In this document: piece after piece, positions 17,625 through 26,566 of the stretch | Position numbering within the stretch: the first letter of the stretch is position 1 | Layout of the letters: each line of letters begins with the position of its first letter | Origin: Flavobacteriales bacterium UBA7612 | GTDB taxonomy: Bacteria > Bacteroidota > Bacteroidia > Flavobacteriales > Weeksellaceae | Direction: 5' to 3' | Length of the DNA stretch: 64,000 bases | NCBI GenBank assembly: GCA_002484335.1 | Contig: DLJQ01000014.1 | Coordinates: forward strand, 160,650-224,649 | Translations under genes and position numbers: made by a program | The notes under the pieces: generated by a model | Database searches by the model: none | Told to the model about the DNA's origin: nothing | Seen by the model: only the letters and a program-made list of their open reading frames with translations

Positions 17625-18143
17625 ATGAAAACAATTAAGTTCTTCCATCCGGATGAAACATTTAATTATCAGATTGAAAAATCTTTATGCAAAGTCGTTT
17701 TTCAAGGAAATAAAAGATGTTTGTTGGTAGAAATACATTCCAATGATGACCTAGAACATGTAGAAGGAGATTCTTTACAAAATGATTTCCCTCAACTTTC
17801 TCTGTTTATAGACGATTTTCCTTTAGATGCTGAATCTATTGAAGATTTAAATGGTAAAACCATTTCTATTCCTTACGGATTTGCTGAGGAAGAAGATGAA
17901 GATGGTGAACTAGTAGAAGTTTATTACACTACATTGAATATTTCTGAAGAAGATTATGAAACTGTAAATAATAAACTTTCATTTGATGTAAATGATAAAG
18001 GAGTTTTAACTTTAAATTGGAAAGGTGAAGTACAAAATTTCACAGAAGATTCTGATCAAGATATTCCTTTTGAAGTTGAATGTACTTTTGAAGATTTTGA
18101 ATTTAATGATGACGAATTTGAAGTTGATTTAAAAAAGATATAA
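17625..18143 (+). CDS. unrecognised acidic protein
   Basis: I do not recognise this 172-residue protein. It has no signal peptide, membrane segment or cysteine cluster (two or three scattered Cys) and is strongly acidic, with runs such as AEEEDEDGELVEVYY and EFNDDEFEVDL. Alternating hydrophobic and acidic residues suggest a mostly beta, soluble cytoplasmic protein. It is flanked by terminators on both sides, so it is monocistronic. Its codon use matches its neighbours, so it is probably a real lineage-restricted gene. Confidence 0.75.
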   Translation: MKTIKFFHPDETFNYQIEKSLCKVVFQGNKRCLLVEIHSNDDLEHVEGDSLQNDFPQLSLFIDDFPLDAESIEDLNGKTISIPYGFAEEEDEDGELVEVYYTTLNISEEDYETVNNKLSFDVNDKGVLTLNWKGEVQNFTEDSDQDIPFEVECTFEDFEFNDDEFEVDLKKI

Positions 18144-18144
18144 T

Positions 18145-18177
18145 AAAAGCTCCTATATAGGAGCTTTTATTTTTTTC
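18145..18177 (+). terminator. terminator after the acidic protein gene
   Basis: An 11-bp stem (AAAAGCTCCTA with TAGGAGCTTTT) followed by a T-rich tail. Confidence 0.8.
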
Positions 18178-18197
18178 TAAAAAACTTCTTAAAAGAT

Positions 18198-18205
18198 TAT
18201 ATTTG
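18198..18205 (+). promoter_or_regulatory. candidate promoter of the second acyltransferase gene
   Basis: TATATTTG is an exact TAnnTTTG match, 34 bases before the ATG at 18240. A TTTC at 18174-18177 sits at the expected -33 distance (20-base spacer). Confidence 0.5.
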
Positions 18206-18239
18206 TTGATATAATAACTATATATCAATCTAACTAAAA

Positions 18240-19337
18240 ATGAATTTATTAAAACTTCTTCAAAGAGTTACTTACACAGGAAATAAAATATTATATATTG
18301 ATGGATTAAGATTTTTTGCTGTTGTAAGTGTATTCATTGCTCATTTCTTCGATTATTACAGTGATAATTATCCTGCTTTTGACGAAAAATTTAATATTTC
18401 TAAATATAAATACACAAGTGGAGTTGGTGTTTTATTATTTTTTGCAATAAGTGGATTCATTATATCCTTACCATTTATAAAACAATATGTTTATAATGAG
18501 AAAAAAGTTAGTATAAAAAATTATTTTATACGAAGATTAACCCGTTTAGAACCCCCTTATATATTATTATTAATTTTATTTTTTTTACTACAAGTTTTTG
18601 TATTTCATTCTAAAAGTTTTAGTGAATTATTTCCTCATTTTTTAGCTTCATTATTTTATTCCCATAATTTAATTTATCATGAAATGCCAGTAATAAATCC
18701 AGTATTATGGACATTAGAAATAGAAGTACAATTTTATATTATTGCACCTTTAATATTACTTATTTTTAAGACAAATAAATTGATTAGAAGAACTATTCTT
18801 CTATTAGTTATTTTCGGCTGGAGTAGCTTTAATTTCATTCCAAATCTAGGATTTAAAAATCTTTTAGATTATCTACCCTATTTTTTACTCGGAATCTTTT
18901 GTGCAGATATTTATTTAGATAATAAAATAGAAATCAAAAAACATATAATTTTTGATATTATATGTTTTGCTGCAATTATTATTATTTTTATTAATCCTAA
19001 TCAGAATATCTTTTTTTTAACAATAATAGCTCTATTAACTCTTTCAAATAAATCTAAATATTTTATAAAACTATTAGAGAGAAAATTATTATATATTATT
19101 GGAGGTCTTTGTTATAGTATATATATGCTTCATCAAAAATTGATTTATTTATTAAATGCTTTTTATCCCCCAAATAAAATATTTTTTAATAATTATTATT
19201 TAGATTTTAGTATAAAGTTTATAATTACCGCCATTGTTGTACTAGTAATTTCCTCTATATTTTTTATTTTAGTTGAAAGACCTACAATGAAAAAAAATTG
19301 GTGGAAATATAAGGACTATAAAAAATTATTTTTTTGA
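18240..19337 (+). CDS. acyltransferase 3 family protein (OatA-like membrane domain)
   Basis: A 365-residue membrane acyltransferase. The first helix carries IDGLRFFAVVSVFIAHFF with the conserved His, SGFIISLPFI marks the second segment, and RRLTRLEPPYILLL is the Arg-rich loop found in OatA-type enzymes. About ten membrane helices are visible and the protein ends with the VERPTMKK motif typical of the domain's last helix. There is no C-terminal SGNH domain. It probably O-acylates a surface glycan. It is monocistronic between two terminators. Confidence 0.88.
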   Translation: MNLLKLLQRVTYTGNKILYIDGLRFFAVVSVFIAHFFDYYSDNYPAFDEKFNISKYKYTSGVGVLLFFAISGFIISLPFIKQYVYNEKKVSIKNYFIRRLTRLEPPYILLLILFFLLQVFVFHSKSFSELFPHFLASLFYSHNLIYHEMPVINPVLWTLEIEVQFYIIAPLILLIFKTNKLIRRTILLLVIFGWSSFNFIPNLGFKNLLDYLPYFLLGIFCADIYLDNKIEIKKHIIFDIICFAAIIIIFINPNQNIFFLTIIALLTLSNKSKYFIKLLERKLLYIIGGLCYSIYMLHQKLIYLLNAFYPPNKIFFNNYYLDFSIKFIITAIVVLVISSIFFILVERPTMKKNWWKYKDYKKLFF

Positions 19338-19342
19338 ATAAA

Positions 19343-19378
19343 AAAAAATAGTGTTAGAAATATCTAACACTATTTTTT
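19343..19378. terminator. bidirectional terminator (acyltransferase / MFS)
   Basis: A stem of about 15 bp built on ATAGTGTTAGA and TCTAACACTAT, with A and T runs on both flanks, between convergent genes. Confidence 0.8.
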
Positions 19379-19394
19379 ATAAACTATTTTTTTA

Positions 19395-20711
19395 TTAATC
19401 TTTATTCAACATAGAATGTTCTTTCGTATCCTTCATAAATAAATATACAATAAGAGAGAAAGCTATACAACCAGTGATGTACCAATAAAAATAATATTCT
19501 ACATCATGTTGTTTAGCTAATAAAGCTAAATATTCTGCTGAACCTCCAAAAATACACACTGTTAAAGCATATGGTAAACCAACTCCTAAAGCACGAATTT
19601 CAGCTGGAAATAATTCTGCCTTAACTACAGCATTAATAGATGTATAACCAGAAACAATAATTAAAGCCACCATTAAATAAGCAAAAGCCCCCCACATTGT
19701 TGTTACATTTGCTAAACCTGTTAATAAAGGTACTGTACATAAAGTACCTAAAATTCCAAATCCTAATAATAATGGACGACGTCCTATTTTATCTGATAAT
19801 AAACCAAATAAAGGTTGTAAACATGCAAAAATCAATAATGATAAAAATGAAATAAAAGTTGCTTCTTCTTTTGTAAGATTAACTGTATTTACCAAAAATT
19901 TTTGCATATATGTTGTATACGTATTAAATGCTAAAGTACCTCCCATAGTAAGTCCTACAACAGTTAAAATAGATTTAGGATATTTTAATAACTGTTTTAT
20001 TGTTCCATTATTTTCTTTTTTATCAGAACTATCATTATTTTTCTCAAAAGCATCTGTTTCATGTAAATTCTTTCTTAAATATAATGCTATAATGGATAAT
20101 ATTGCACCTATAACAAAAGGTATTCTCCAACCCCAAGACAAAAGTTGTTCTTCTGTTAAAAGTAATTTTTGTAATATTAGTAAAATTCCTAATGCAATTA
20201 ACTGTCCTCCAATTAAAGTTACATATTGAAATGAAGAATAAAAACCTCGTCTATCAGCAGTAGCCATTTCAGATAAATAAGTTGCAGAAACCCCATACTC
20301 TCCACCAACACTAAGACCTTGTAATAAACGAGCAATTAATAATAAAGCAGGAGCTAAAACTCCTATTGTTTCGTAAGTAGGAGTCAATGCTATAAGTAAT
20401 GACCCAAAAGACATTAATAAGACAGATAATGTCATAGCTCTTTTACGACCAATTTTATCTGCTATTGTTCCAAATAACCATCCTCCAATTGGACGCATTA
20501 AGAAACCTACAGCAAAAATACCTGCGGTATTTAACAACTGCGCAGTTCTATCTCCTGTTGGGAAAAATGATGAAGAAAAGTAAATTGCAAAAGCTGCATA
20601 AGCATACCAATCATACCATTCTACAAGATTCCCAATAGATCCTCCAATAATAGCTTTTACCCTATCTTTTACAGTTAATTCACTATCTAACTTCTGAGTG
20701 TTGTGTGACAT
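19395..20711 (-). CDS. MFS transporter, metabolite:H+ symporter type (KgtP-like)
   Basis: A 438-residue, 12-helix major facilitator of the metabolite:H+ symporter branch (KgtP, ProP, ShiA). Both halves carry the loop motif: GTIADKIGRKRAM and GLLSDKIGRRPLL. The N-terminus has the family-specific GNLVEWYDWYAYA, and GGEYGVSATYLSEM marks helix 5. The substrate is probably an organic acid or osmolyte; alpha-ketoglutarate is one option. It lies 18 bases after a porin gene and next to a two-component system, which suggests a regulated uptake operon. Confidence 0.87.
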   Translation of the reverse strand: MSHNTQKLDSELTVKDRVKAIIGGSIGNLVEWYDWYAYAAFAIYFSSSFFPTGDRTAQLLNTAGIFAVGFLMRPIGGWLFGTIADKIGRKRAMTLSVLLMSFGSLLIALTPTYETIGVLAPALLLIARLLQGLSVGGEYGVSATYLSEMATADRRGFYSSFQYVTLIGGQLIALGILLILQKLLLTEEQLLSWGWRIPFVIGAILSIIALYLRKNLHETDAFEKNNDSSDKKENNGTIKQLLKYPKSILTVVGLTMGGTLAFNTYTTYMQKFLVNTVNLTKEEATFISFLSLLIFACLQPLFGLLSDKIGRRPLLLGFGILGTLCTVPLLTGLANVTTMWGAFAYLMVALIIVSGYTSINAVVKAELFPAEIRALGVGLPYALTVCIFGGSAEYLALLAKQHDVEYYFYWYITGCIAFSLIVYLFMKDTKEHSMLNKD

Positions 20712-20729
20712 ATTTATTTATTTTTATTT

Positions 20730-22145
20730 TTATAAAGCAATTTGTAAAGTCAAAAGATGTTCTCCTCTTCTCGTAAAAACTTCTTTTGTATCTTTCGTAT
20801 ATAATGGACGTGATGAATATTGATAAGCTATTTTTGCATTTTGAGATAGAATAAATAAGTTTGCTCCTATATCATAATAATTCCCTACTTGATTTAATGC
20901 CTCAAAATCTTTTAATGAATACGATGCAAAAGGTTGAATTTTTATTTTATCACTAAATTTAGGTAAAACAAACCCTGCTTGAGTATACCATATTTTACCA
21001 GTTCCTAATAAGAATTTTGAATTACCAAATCCCTCCAAAGCCGTTTGCCCTGTATAACTAGCATCAGCTGTTCCAGGATTCATTATACCTGTTGTTCTTA
21101 AGTAATTTGGTCCAAAATTATATCGATAAAATACCGAATAAAAACTTATCGCCATTTCTTTATTTTTAGGTCCAATTGGCATATCCAAAAAAGCATCGGC
21201 ACCAAAAATAAATTCATTATAAGACTTATACACATCCTTTTCAGGTTGTGCTAGAGTTGCCTCGTTAGTCGAATAAAAACCTGCACCTATATTAAATACT
21301 TTTTTTGAACCTAAATAAGTACCTGCAAAAAATGAAGTTGTTGTATTTTCTTTTTCAAAAAATTGATACATTCCATAAGCTGCATAAGATAATTTCCCTG
21401 ATTTATTGTTATCTACTATTTTTCCTACATCTGGTTTATTATTTGTTGCAAAAGGTTTATTTACAGCAACACGATAATTAAATTTATTAACTTCACCATG
21501 CACAAATACACCGAATTGTCTAGAAAATTGATCTGAAACTTCTATATTAGGAAAATTAAATACTGGTAAATCTGCAGTTAATAATTTTGTTGTACTAGCG
21601 TTTGTCATTCTACTAACTCCTGACCAACCATGCAAACCTGCACCTATATATAAATGGTTTTTATTATCTTTTTTAGTAATTTCATTTTTTCTAGGAATTA
21701 TAGCAAGTTCATTGTAAGCGTCCATAAAAAATATCTGAGGTTTTTTACCTTGCCCATTCGCTCCTGTTCCTGTTCCTCCCCCACTTATAAATGATTGATT
21801 ATTGATCCCAAATTGTACAACAATAGAATAATAATTAGATAATTGTGCTGATACAGAAAATCTCATTCTTCTTAATCCTGCATCATAAGTATTTTTTTGA
21901 GGTACATCATTAACTGATGTTCCAGGATTATTCTCTATACTTCTTAACCAAACCTGACTAGATAATCCAAATTTGATATTTTTACTTCCAGATTCATCTA
22001 GATTTAATTTAATTTCACCTAATGAATTTTTGAATTTTGGACCTTCGTTTGTTTTTTCCTCTACTTTTATTTTTTTTTCTATTGAATCTTGAGCAGAAAG
22101 AGCTCCTGATAAAATAAAAGTAGTTAGTAAAAAATAATTTCTCAT
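20730..22145 (-). CDS. outer-membrane porin-like beta-barrel protein
   Basis: A secreted beta-barrel protein of 471 residues. The open frame extends upstream to 22196, but the ATG at 22145 starts a proper signal peptide (MRNYFLLTTFILSGALSAQ). The mature part has alternating beta-strand patterns and ends in a hydrophobic strand. It resembles the phosphate-selective porin O/P class, but the assignment is from overall pattern only. The MFS permease gene follows by 18 bases, so a porin plus inner-membrane permease probably import the same solute. Confidence 0.7.
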   Translation of the reverse strand: MRNYFLLTTFILSGALSAQDSIEKKIKVEEKTNEGPKFKNSLGEIKLNLDESGSKNIKFGLSSQVWLRSIENNPGTSVNDVPQKNTYDAGLRRMRFSVSAQLSNYYSIVVQFGINNQSFISGGGTGTGANGQGKKPQIFFMDAYNELAIIPRKNEITKKDNKNHLYIGAGLHGWSGVSRMTNASTTKLLTADLPVFNFPNIEVSDQFSRQFGVFVHGEVNKFNYRVAVNKPFATNNKPDVGKIVDNNKSGKLSYAAYGMYQFFEKENTTTSFFAGTYLGSKKVFNIGAGFYSTNEATLAQPEKDVYKSYNEFIFGADAFLDMPIGPKNKEMAISFYSVFYRYNFGPNYLRTTGIMNPGTADASYTGQTALEGFGNSKFLLGTGKIWYTQAGFVLPKFSDKIKIQPFASYSLKDFEALNQVGNYYDIGANLFILSQNAKIAYQYSSRPLYTKDTKEVFTRRGEHLLTLQIAL

Positions 22146-22163
22146 TTGTTGTTTTGTTTTGAT

Positions 22164-22178
22164 GTGTATGATATACAC
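22164..22178. promoter_or_regulatory. palindrome in the porin leader
   Basis: GTGTATGATATACAC is a perfect inverted repeat with 6-base arms and a 3-base centre, 18 bases upstream of the porin ATG. It could be an operator near the transcription start. No other copy was seen in the window. Confidence 0.3.
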
Positions 22179-22195
22179 TACAAAATAACAAATCA

Positions 22196-22217
22196 ATTTT
22201 GAAGTAATTTTGAAGTT
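22196..22217 (-). promoter_or_regulatory. direct repeat upstream of porin, candidate response-regulator site
   Basis: ATTTTGAAGT occurs twice in tandem, starting at 22196 and 22207, a period of exactly 11 bp (minus strand: ACTTCAAAAT twice). OmpR/PhoB-type regulators usually bind direct repeats with a period near 11 bp on one DNA face. The site is about 55 bases upstream of the porin start and beside an OmpR-family two-component system. Confidence 0.45.
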
Positions 22218-22279
22218 TTACTAAAGAAATACTGAATTTTATATTTATCTGTATATAAATTAATTAAGCATTCAAAAGA

Positions 22280-23542
22280 TTAAATTCTAATAGTAAATTG
22301 ATGCAAATTTGAAGAAAAAGTATACTTAATTTCAAGATCATAAACATTTAATATTTTCTTTACTAAAGCTAAACCAAGCCCTATAGATTGTGTATTATGT
22401 TTACCTTTATTAAATCTTTTAAAAATAGTATCATTTGTAAATTCTTGTTCGTACCCCGTATTTCTTATAATAAATCTAGAAGAAGTAAGACCAATATAAA
22501 TACTTCCATTTTTATAATTATGTCTATTCGCATTACTAACTAAATTTGATATAACTATATGAGCTAAAAGAGGATTAATATTAATGTAAATATCTTGTGA
22601 TAAATCTAATGTAACCTTTACATCATTCATTAATATTAAATCTTCTTGTTCAGAAATTACATTTTCTATCAATTCTGTAAAATTTATTAGATCTTCTGAA
22701 TTTTGATGATCTTCCAAGCTCATTAAAAGAATAAGAGATCTATTAATAGCCGAAATTCTATTCAAACTATCATACATTTCACTTAAAGATGTCATTTGAA
22801 ACTCACTAATATCTTCATTAAGCATCAACTCTATTTTAGCTTTTATATTTGCAATTGGAGTTTGCAATTCATGTGACAAATTCTGAGAAAATTCTTTTAA
22901 TGCATTATAATGTCCTATTGATTGCTTAGAAGTCCTTATAAAAAATTCATTTAATTGATTAAGTTCTCTAATTTCTGTTTTGGCTGTTTTTAATTCTTGA
23001 TTTTCTCGAACATCAAAATGTTCCATTTCATTTAATAAATGATAAAATGGAGTATATAAATTACGAGCAATCAATTCTCCAAAAAATATAATTGATATAA
23101 TTACAAAAATAAATATCCAAGCAATAACCATTACAATACCTATGAAAAATTTATTATCTATAATAATTAATCCTATCTGTGCCTGAATTTGATAATGAGA
23201 ATTTTTTACATAAGGATAAGTAGTCACAGTAATGTGATTCACCATTGTTTGTAACTTTGCATCCCATTCGTAAACATCTTCTTTTATTACTTTCTTTGTT
23301 AATTCTTTTTGAGAATCGCCTAAAATTTTGATTGTAATGTCTGGATGCTCATCTTCTATTAATTCTATTGGAACTCCTTCAGCAATTTTTTTTTCAACAA
23401 CATTACTTAGCTTTTCTAATTTACCTATTGCTGATTGGGTTGTAGCTCGTTCTACAGCAAAATAAAATATAAAAAAACCAAATGCCATTGAACAAAAAAC
23501 GACAAGTGTAAAATATTGAGTAATTTTTTTACTTAACCTCAT
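22280..23542 (-). CDS. sensor histidine kinase
   Basis: A 420-residue inner-membrane histidine kinase. Two membrane segments (about 10-30 and 135-160) enclose a periplasmic sensor of about 100 residues. The phosphoacceptor box reads NLSHELQTPIANIK, and the ATPase domain has NLVSNANRHN (N box), a short G1 region IRNTGYEQ and SIGLGLALVKKIL (G2). Its ATG abuts the TAG of the response regulator gene with no gap, so the two form a translationally coupled pair. The DExP-like F box is short, as is common in flavobacterial kinases. Confidence 0.92.
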   Translation of the reverse strand: MRLSKKITQYFTLVVFCSMAFGFFIFYFAVERATTQSAIGKLEKLSNVVEKKIAEGVPIELIEDEHPDITIKILGDSQKELTKKVIKEDVYEWDAKLQTMVNHITVTTYPYVKNSHYQIQAQIGLIIIDNKFFIGIVMVIAWIFIFVIISIIFFGELIARNLYTPFYHLLNEMEHFDVRENQELKTAKTEIRELNQLNEFFIRTSKQSIGHYNALKEFSQNLSHELQTPIANIKAKIELMLNEDISEFQMTSLSEMYDSLNRISAINRSLILLMSLEDHQNSEDLINFTELIENVISEQEDLILMNDVKVTLDLSQDIYININPLLAHIVISNLVSNANRHNYKNGSIYIGLTSSRFIIRNTGYEQEFTNDTIFKRFNKGKHNTQSIGLGLALVKKILNVYDLEIKYTFSSNLHQFTIRI

Positions 23543-24223
23543 CTAATTATCAGACCATTTATAACCTAAACCATATATAGTTTTCACATAATCATTACCT
23601 CCAGATTCAGATATTTTTCTTCGAAGATTTTTCAAATGTTGATATATAAAATCAACATTATCCAAATTATATGTATAATCTCCCCATAAATGTATTGCTA
23701 TAGCTTGTCTAGAAAGAACTCGATTTTTATTATTAATAAAATAGATTAATAAATTAATTTCTTTTTTTGTTAAATTAATTATTGTTTCTCCTATTTTACA
23801 TTCCATAGAATGCATATTAATCATAATTTCATTAAATACTAATAATTCTTCTGCTGTATCTATATTTCCTCTACGCATAACAGCTTTTATACGAGAATGA
23901 AGTTCTGGTAAAGGAAAAGGTTTTGTAATATAATCATCTGCACCACTATCTAAACCTAGAATTTTATAATCCAATGAATTTTGAGCTGAAATAATAATCA
24001 CTTTTGTTGAAGTATATAAAGATTTTATTTCATTTAGTAATGTAATTCCTGTACCATCTGGAAGAGTAATATCAAGTAAAACACAATCATACTCAAACAT
24101 CGAAAGCATATCTCTCGCTTGTGATAAATTAGGAGCCCATTCACAAATATAATTTTCTTGCTGAAGAAAATTAATAATATTACTCGCTAATTCTTTATGA
24201 TCTTCAACTAATATAATCTTCAT
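23543..24223 (-). CDS. OmpR/PhoB family response regulator
   Basis: A 226-residue two-component regulator. The receiver domain has the acidic pair near residues 7-8 (VEDHKE), phosphoacceptor Asp51 in LLDITLPDG and the conserved Lys in YITKPFPLPEL. The C-terminal winged-helix domain includes ILTKKEINLL-like INLTKKEINLLIYF, VLSRQAIAIHLWG and VKTIYGLGYKW, which place it in the OmpR subfamily. It is co-transcribed with the kinase and probably controls the downstream porin-MFS genes through the direct repeat at 22196-22217, which is inference from position. Confidence 0.93.
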   Translation of the reverse strand: MKIILVEDHKELASNIINFLQQENYICEWAPNLSQARDMLSMFEYDCVLLDITLPDGTGITLLNEIKSLYTSTKVIIISAQNSLDYKILGLDSGADDYITKPFPLPELHSRIKAVMRRGNIDTAEELLVFNEIMINMHSMECKIGETIINLTKKEINLLIYFINNKNRVLSRQAIAIHLWGDYTYNLDNVDFIYQHLKNLRRKISESGGNDYVKTIYGLGYKWSDN

Positions 24224-24267
24224 TTATCAACAAATTAGGCCTTAAAGATAATAATTTCATTATAAAA

Positions 24268-24300
24268 GAAAAAAGCTGCCCTAAAAGGACAGCTTTTTTC
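24268..24300 (-). terminator. rpsA terminator
   Basis: A 14-position stem around AAAAAAGCTG and CAGCTTTTTT, with a G-U wobble when read on the minus strand, then a T-rich tail. Confidence 0.8.
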
Positions 24301-24321
24301 TTTTATAATGTAAGTTAAAGA

Positions 24322-26151
24322 TTAGTTACCTCCTTCTTCCATTTTCTTTTTCAATGCTGCTAATTCATCTATATCTCCTAAAGTAGAAGTTTCGATAGAG
24401 TTAGAAGAATTGTTATTGTTATTATTGTTAGATGATTTCTCAGCTTTAACTTCTTCTTCACGGAAAGTAGCTGTATGAGAAACTACAACACGACGGAATT
24501 CTTTGTTGAATTCAATAACATTGAAAGTTGTCTCTTCACCTTTTTTGATACGAGAACCATCTTCTTTCTCTAATGTACGAGCTGGAGCGAAAGCTTCAAC
24601 GTCAGCATCTTCGAATTGAACTGTAGCACCCTTATCAAATACGTCAACAGCAACACCTGTATGAGTTGTACCTACAGCATATTTAGTTTCGTATTTATCC
24701 CAAGGATTTTCAGTTAATTGTTTGTGTCCTAAAGATAAACGACGAGCTTCTACGTCTAATTCTAAAACTACAACATCTAAGATATCATCAACTGCACAGA
24801 ATTCTGATGGGTGTTTGATTTTCTTAGTCCAAGATAAGTCAGAAATATAAATTAAACCATCAACACCTTCTTCTAATTCTACGAATACACCGAAGTTAGT
24901 AAAGTTACGAACTTTACCTTTGTGTGTAGAACCTACAGGGTATTTAGTTGTAATATCTGTCCAAGGATCTGGAGTTAATTGTTTGATACCTAAAGACATT
25001 TTTCTTTCTTCTCTATCTAAAGTTAAAACTACTGCTTCAACTTCATCACCAACTTTTACGAAATCTTGAGCAGAACGTAAGTGAGTAGACCAAGACATTT
25101 CAGAAACGTGGATTAAACCTTCAACACCAGGAGCAACTTCAACAAAAGCACCGTAGTCAGCTAAAACTACTACTTTACCTTTAACTTTGTCACCAACTTT
25201 GATGTTTGCATCTAAAGCATCCCATGGATGAGCCTCTAATTGTTTAATACCTAATTGGATACGAGATTTATTTTCGTCGAAATCTAAGATTACAACGTTA
25301 ATTTTTTGTCCGTCTTCTAAGATCTCAGATGGGTGGTTGATACGAGACCAAGATAAGTCAGTAATGTGGATTAATCCATCAACACCTCCTAAGTCTACGA
25401 ATACACCGTAAGAAGTAATGTTTTTAACTTCTCCTTCTAATACTTGTCCTTTCTCTAATTGAGCAACGATTTCTTTTTTCTGAACTTCGATATCAGCCTC
25501 GATTAACGCTTTGTGAGAAACAACTACGTTTTTAAATTCTGGGTTGATTTTAACAACTTTGAATTCCATAGTTTTTCCTACGAATTGTTCGTAATCACGG
25601 ATTGGTTTAACATCGATTTGAGAACCTGGTAAGAAAGCTTCGATTCCAAATACGTCAACGATCATACCACCTTTAGTACGAGCTTTGATGTATCCGTTAA
25701 CGATTTCTTGAGATTCGTGTGCTTTGTTAACAGCATCCCAAGCGTTTAATGTACGTGCTTTTCTATGAGATAAGATTAATTGTCCGTTTTTATCTTCACG
25801 TTGATCAACCATTACTTCTACGATATCCCCAACTTTTAAGTCTGAGTTGTAACGGAATTCGTTTAATGAAATAACACCTTCTGATTTGAAGTTGATGTCA
25901 ACGATAGCTTCTTTATCTGTAATACGTACAACTTGTCCTTTGAATACTTCATTCTCATGTAAGTCTTCTAAAGTTGTATCGTACATTTGCTCTAATTCAG
26001 CTTTTTCTTTACGATCTTCTTCGTTTAATCCTGATTCGAAAGATTCCCAATCGAATGATTCTGGAGCTACGTTTGCATTTGCAGTCGTATCAATTGCAGG
26101 AGTGTTAACTACAACTTCTTGTACCTCCTCGTTTTGTGTTTCTTTAGACAT
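24322..26151 (-). CDS. rpsA: 30S ribosomal protein S1
   Basis: Ribosomal protein S1 binds mRNA at the 30S subunit. The frame can extend to 26178, but the ATG at 26151 (MSKETQNEEVQ) is the better start and gives 609 residues. After an acidic N-terminus, six S1 repeats follow; repeats 3-5 show the clearest pattern (YGVFVDLGGVDGLIHITDLSW, then similar copies with YGAFVEVAPGVEGLIHVSEM and FGVFVELEEGVDGLIYISDL). The C-terminus has a poly-Asn stretch. S1 in Bacteroidota matters for initiation because Shine-Dalgarno sequences are rare. It is monocistronic with a long leader. Confidence 0.96.
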   Translation of the reverse strand: MSKETQNEEVQEVVVNTPAIDTTANANVAPESFDWESFESGLNEEDRKEKAELEQMYDTTLEDLHENEVFKGQVVRITDKEAIVDINFKSEGVISLNEFRYNSDLKVGDIVEVMVDQREDKNGQLILSHRKARTLNAWDAVNKAHESQEIVNGYIKARTKGGMIVDVFGIEAFLPGSQIDVKPIRDYEQFVGKTMEFKVVKINPEFKNVVVSHKALIEADIEVQKKEIVAQLEKGQVLEGEVKNITSYGVFVDLGGVDGLIHITDLSWSRINHPSEILEDGQKINVVILDFDENKSRIQLGIKQLEAHPWDALDANIKVGDKVKGKVVVLADYGAFVEVAPGVEGLIHVSEMSWSTHLRSAQDFVKVGDEVEAVVLTLDREERKMSLGIKQLTPDPWTDITTKYPVGSTHKGKVRNFTNFGVFVELEEGVDGLIYISDLSWTKKIKHPSEFCAVDDILDVVVLELDVEARRLSLGHKQLTENPWDKYETKYAVGTTHTGVAVDVFDKGATVQFEDADVEAFAPARTLEKEDGSRIKKGEETTFNVIEFNKEFRRVVVSHTATFREEEVKAEKSSNNNNNNNSSNSIETSTLGDIDELAALKKKMEEGGN

Positions 26152-26275
26152 AATTCTAAAAATTTGTATCTCAATCAACTTTATTTTGGAATCTTTTAAA
26201 AAAATGGAAATAAATGAAAGAGAGATGTTTAACTTGTTCGTTAATTGCCAGATTCCTTGCTCATTTTAGCGAGTG

Positions 26276-26283
26276 CAAATATA
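26276..26283 (-). promoter_or_regulatory. candidate rpsA promoter box
   Basis: The minus strand reads TATATTTG, an exact TAnnTTTG match, about 124 bases upstream of the rpsA ATG, leaving a long 5' leader that could allow S1 autoregulation. The -33 region does not match. Confidence 0.45.
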
Positions 26284-26411
26284 TAATTATTTTTTTGATT
26301 ATATGGCATCTTTTTAGCTTTTAATAATATAGGTTAAAATTTATTCTTGTTTAATTATTAGATTTTTATAAATTGAAAAAAATAAATTAAAAAATGGTAA
26401 CGAATTTTCTT

Positions 26412-26491
26412 TGCAATAGCGATTGTCGTGGAAATCCTTTTTTCTTCAAAAAAAGATTGAAACAAAAGCGCGACCTGAAAGGATTGCTCTA
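26412..26491 (+). ncRNA. structured repeat element, copy 2
   Basis: GCAATAGCGATTG begins the copy and GGATTGC ends it, so GCAAT pairs with ATTGC. The inner hairpin pairs AATC-(C)-TTTTTT with AAAAAA-GATT, keeping the bulged C of copy 1, and the 3' strand carries AAAAGCGCGACCTGAAAGG in the place of GGAAAGTGCGGACCGAAGG. The loop is much shorter than in copy 1. It lies upstream of the ABC1-type gene in the same orientation. Confidence 0.5.
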
Positions 26492-26566
26492 AAAAAATAT
26501 TAAATTAGTTAAAGTTTGAGTTAGTTATAAAACTTATTGATAACTTGTTTAAAAGCTGGAGTTACT

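Larger units (their letters stand above)
26179..26536. other. rpsA / ABC1-kinase divergent intergenic region
   Basis: This gap holds the rpsA leader and candidate promoter on the minus strand, the second copy of the structured element on the plus strand (26412-26491), and a possible promoter for the ABC1-type gene: TTTG at 26515-26518 and TAACTTGT at 26541. I see no gene in it. Confidence 0.5.

Noticed and set aside
19395..24223. Phage or mobile island around the two-component system and porin
   Set aside because: Composition and codon use match the neighbours and no integrase, repeat or tRNA boundary is present.
25886..26269. 127-codon frame on the plus strand over rpsA
   Set aside because: It is antisense to the start of rpsA, with Ser-rich composition and no support of its own.
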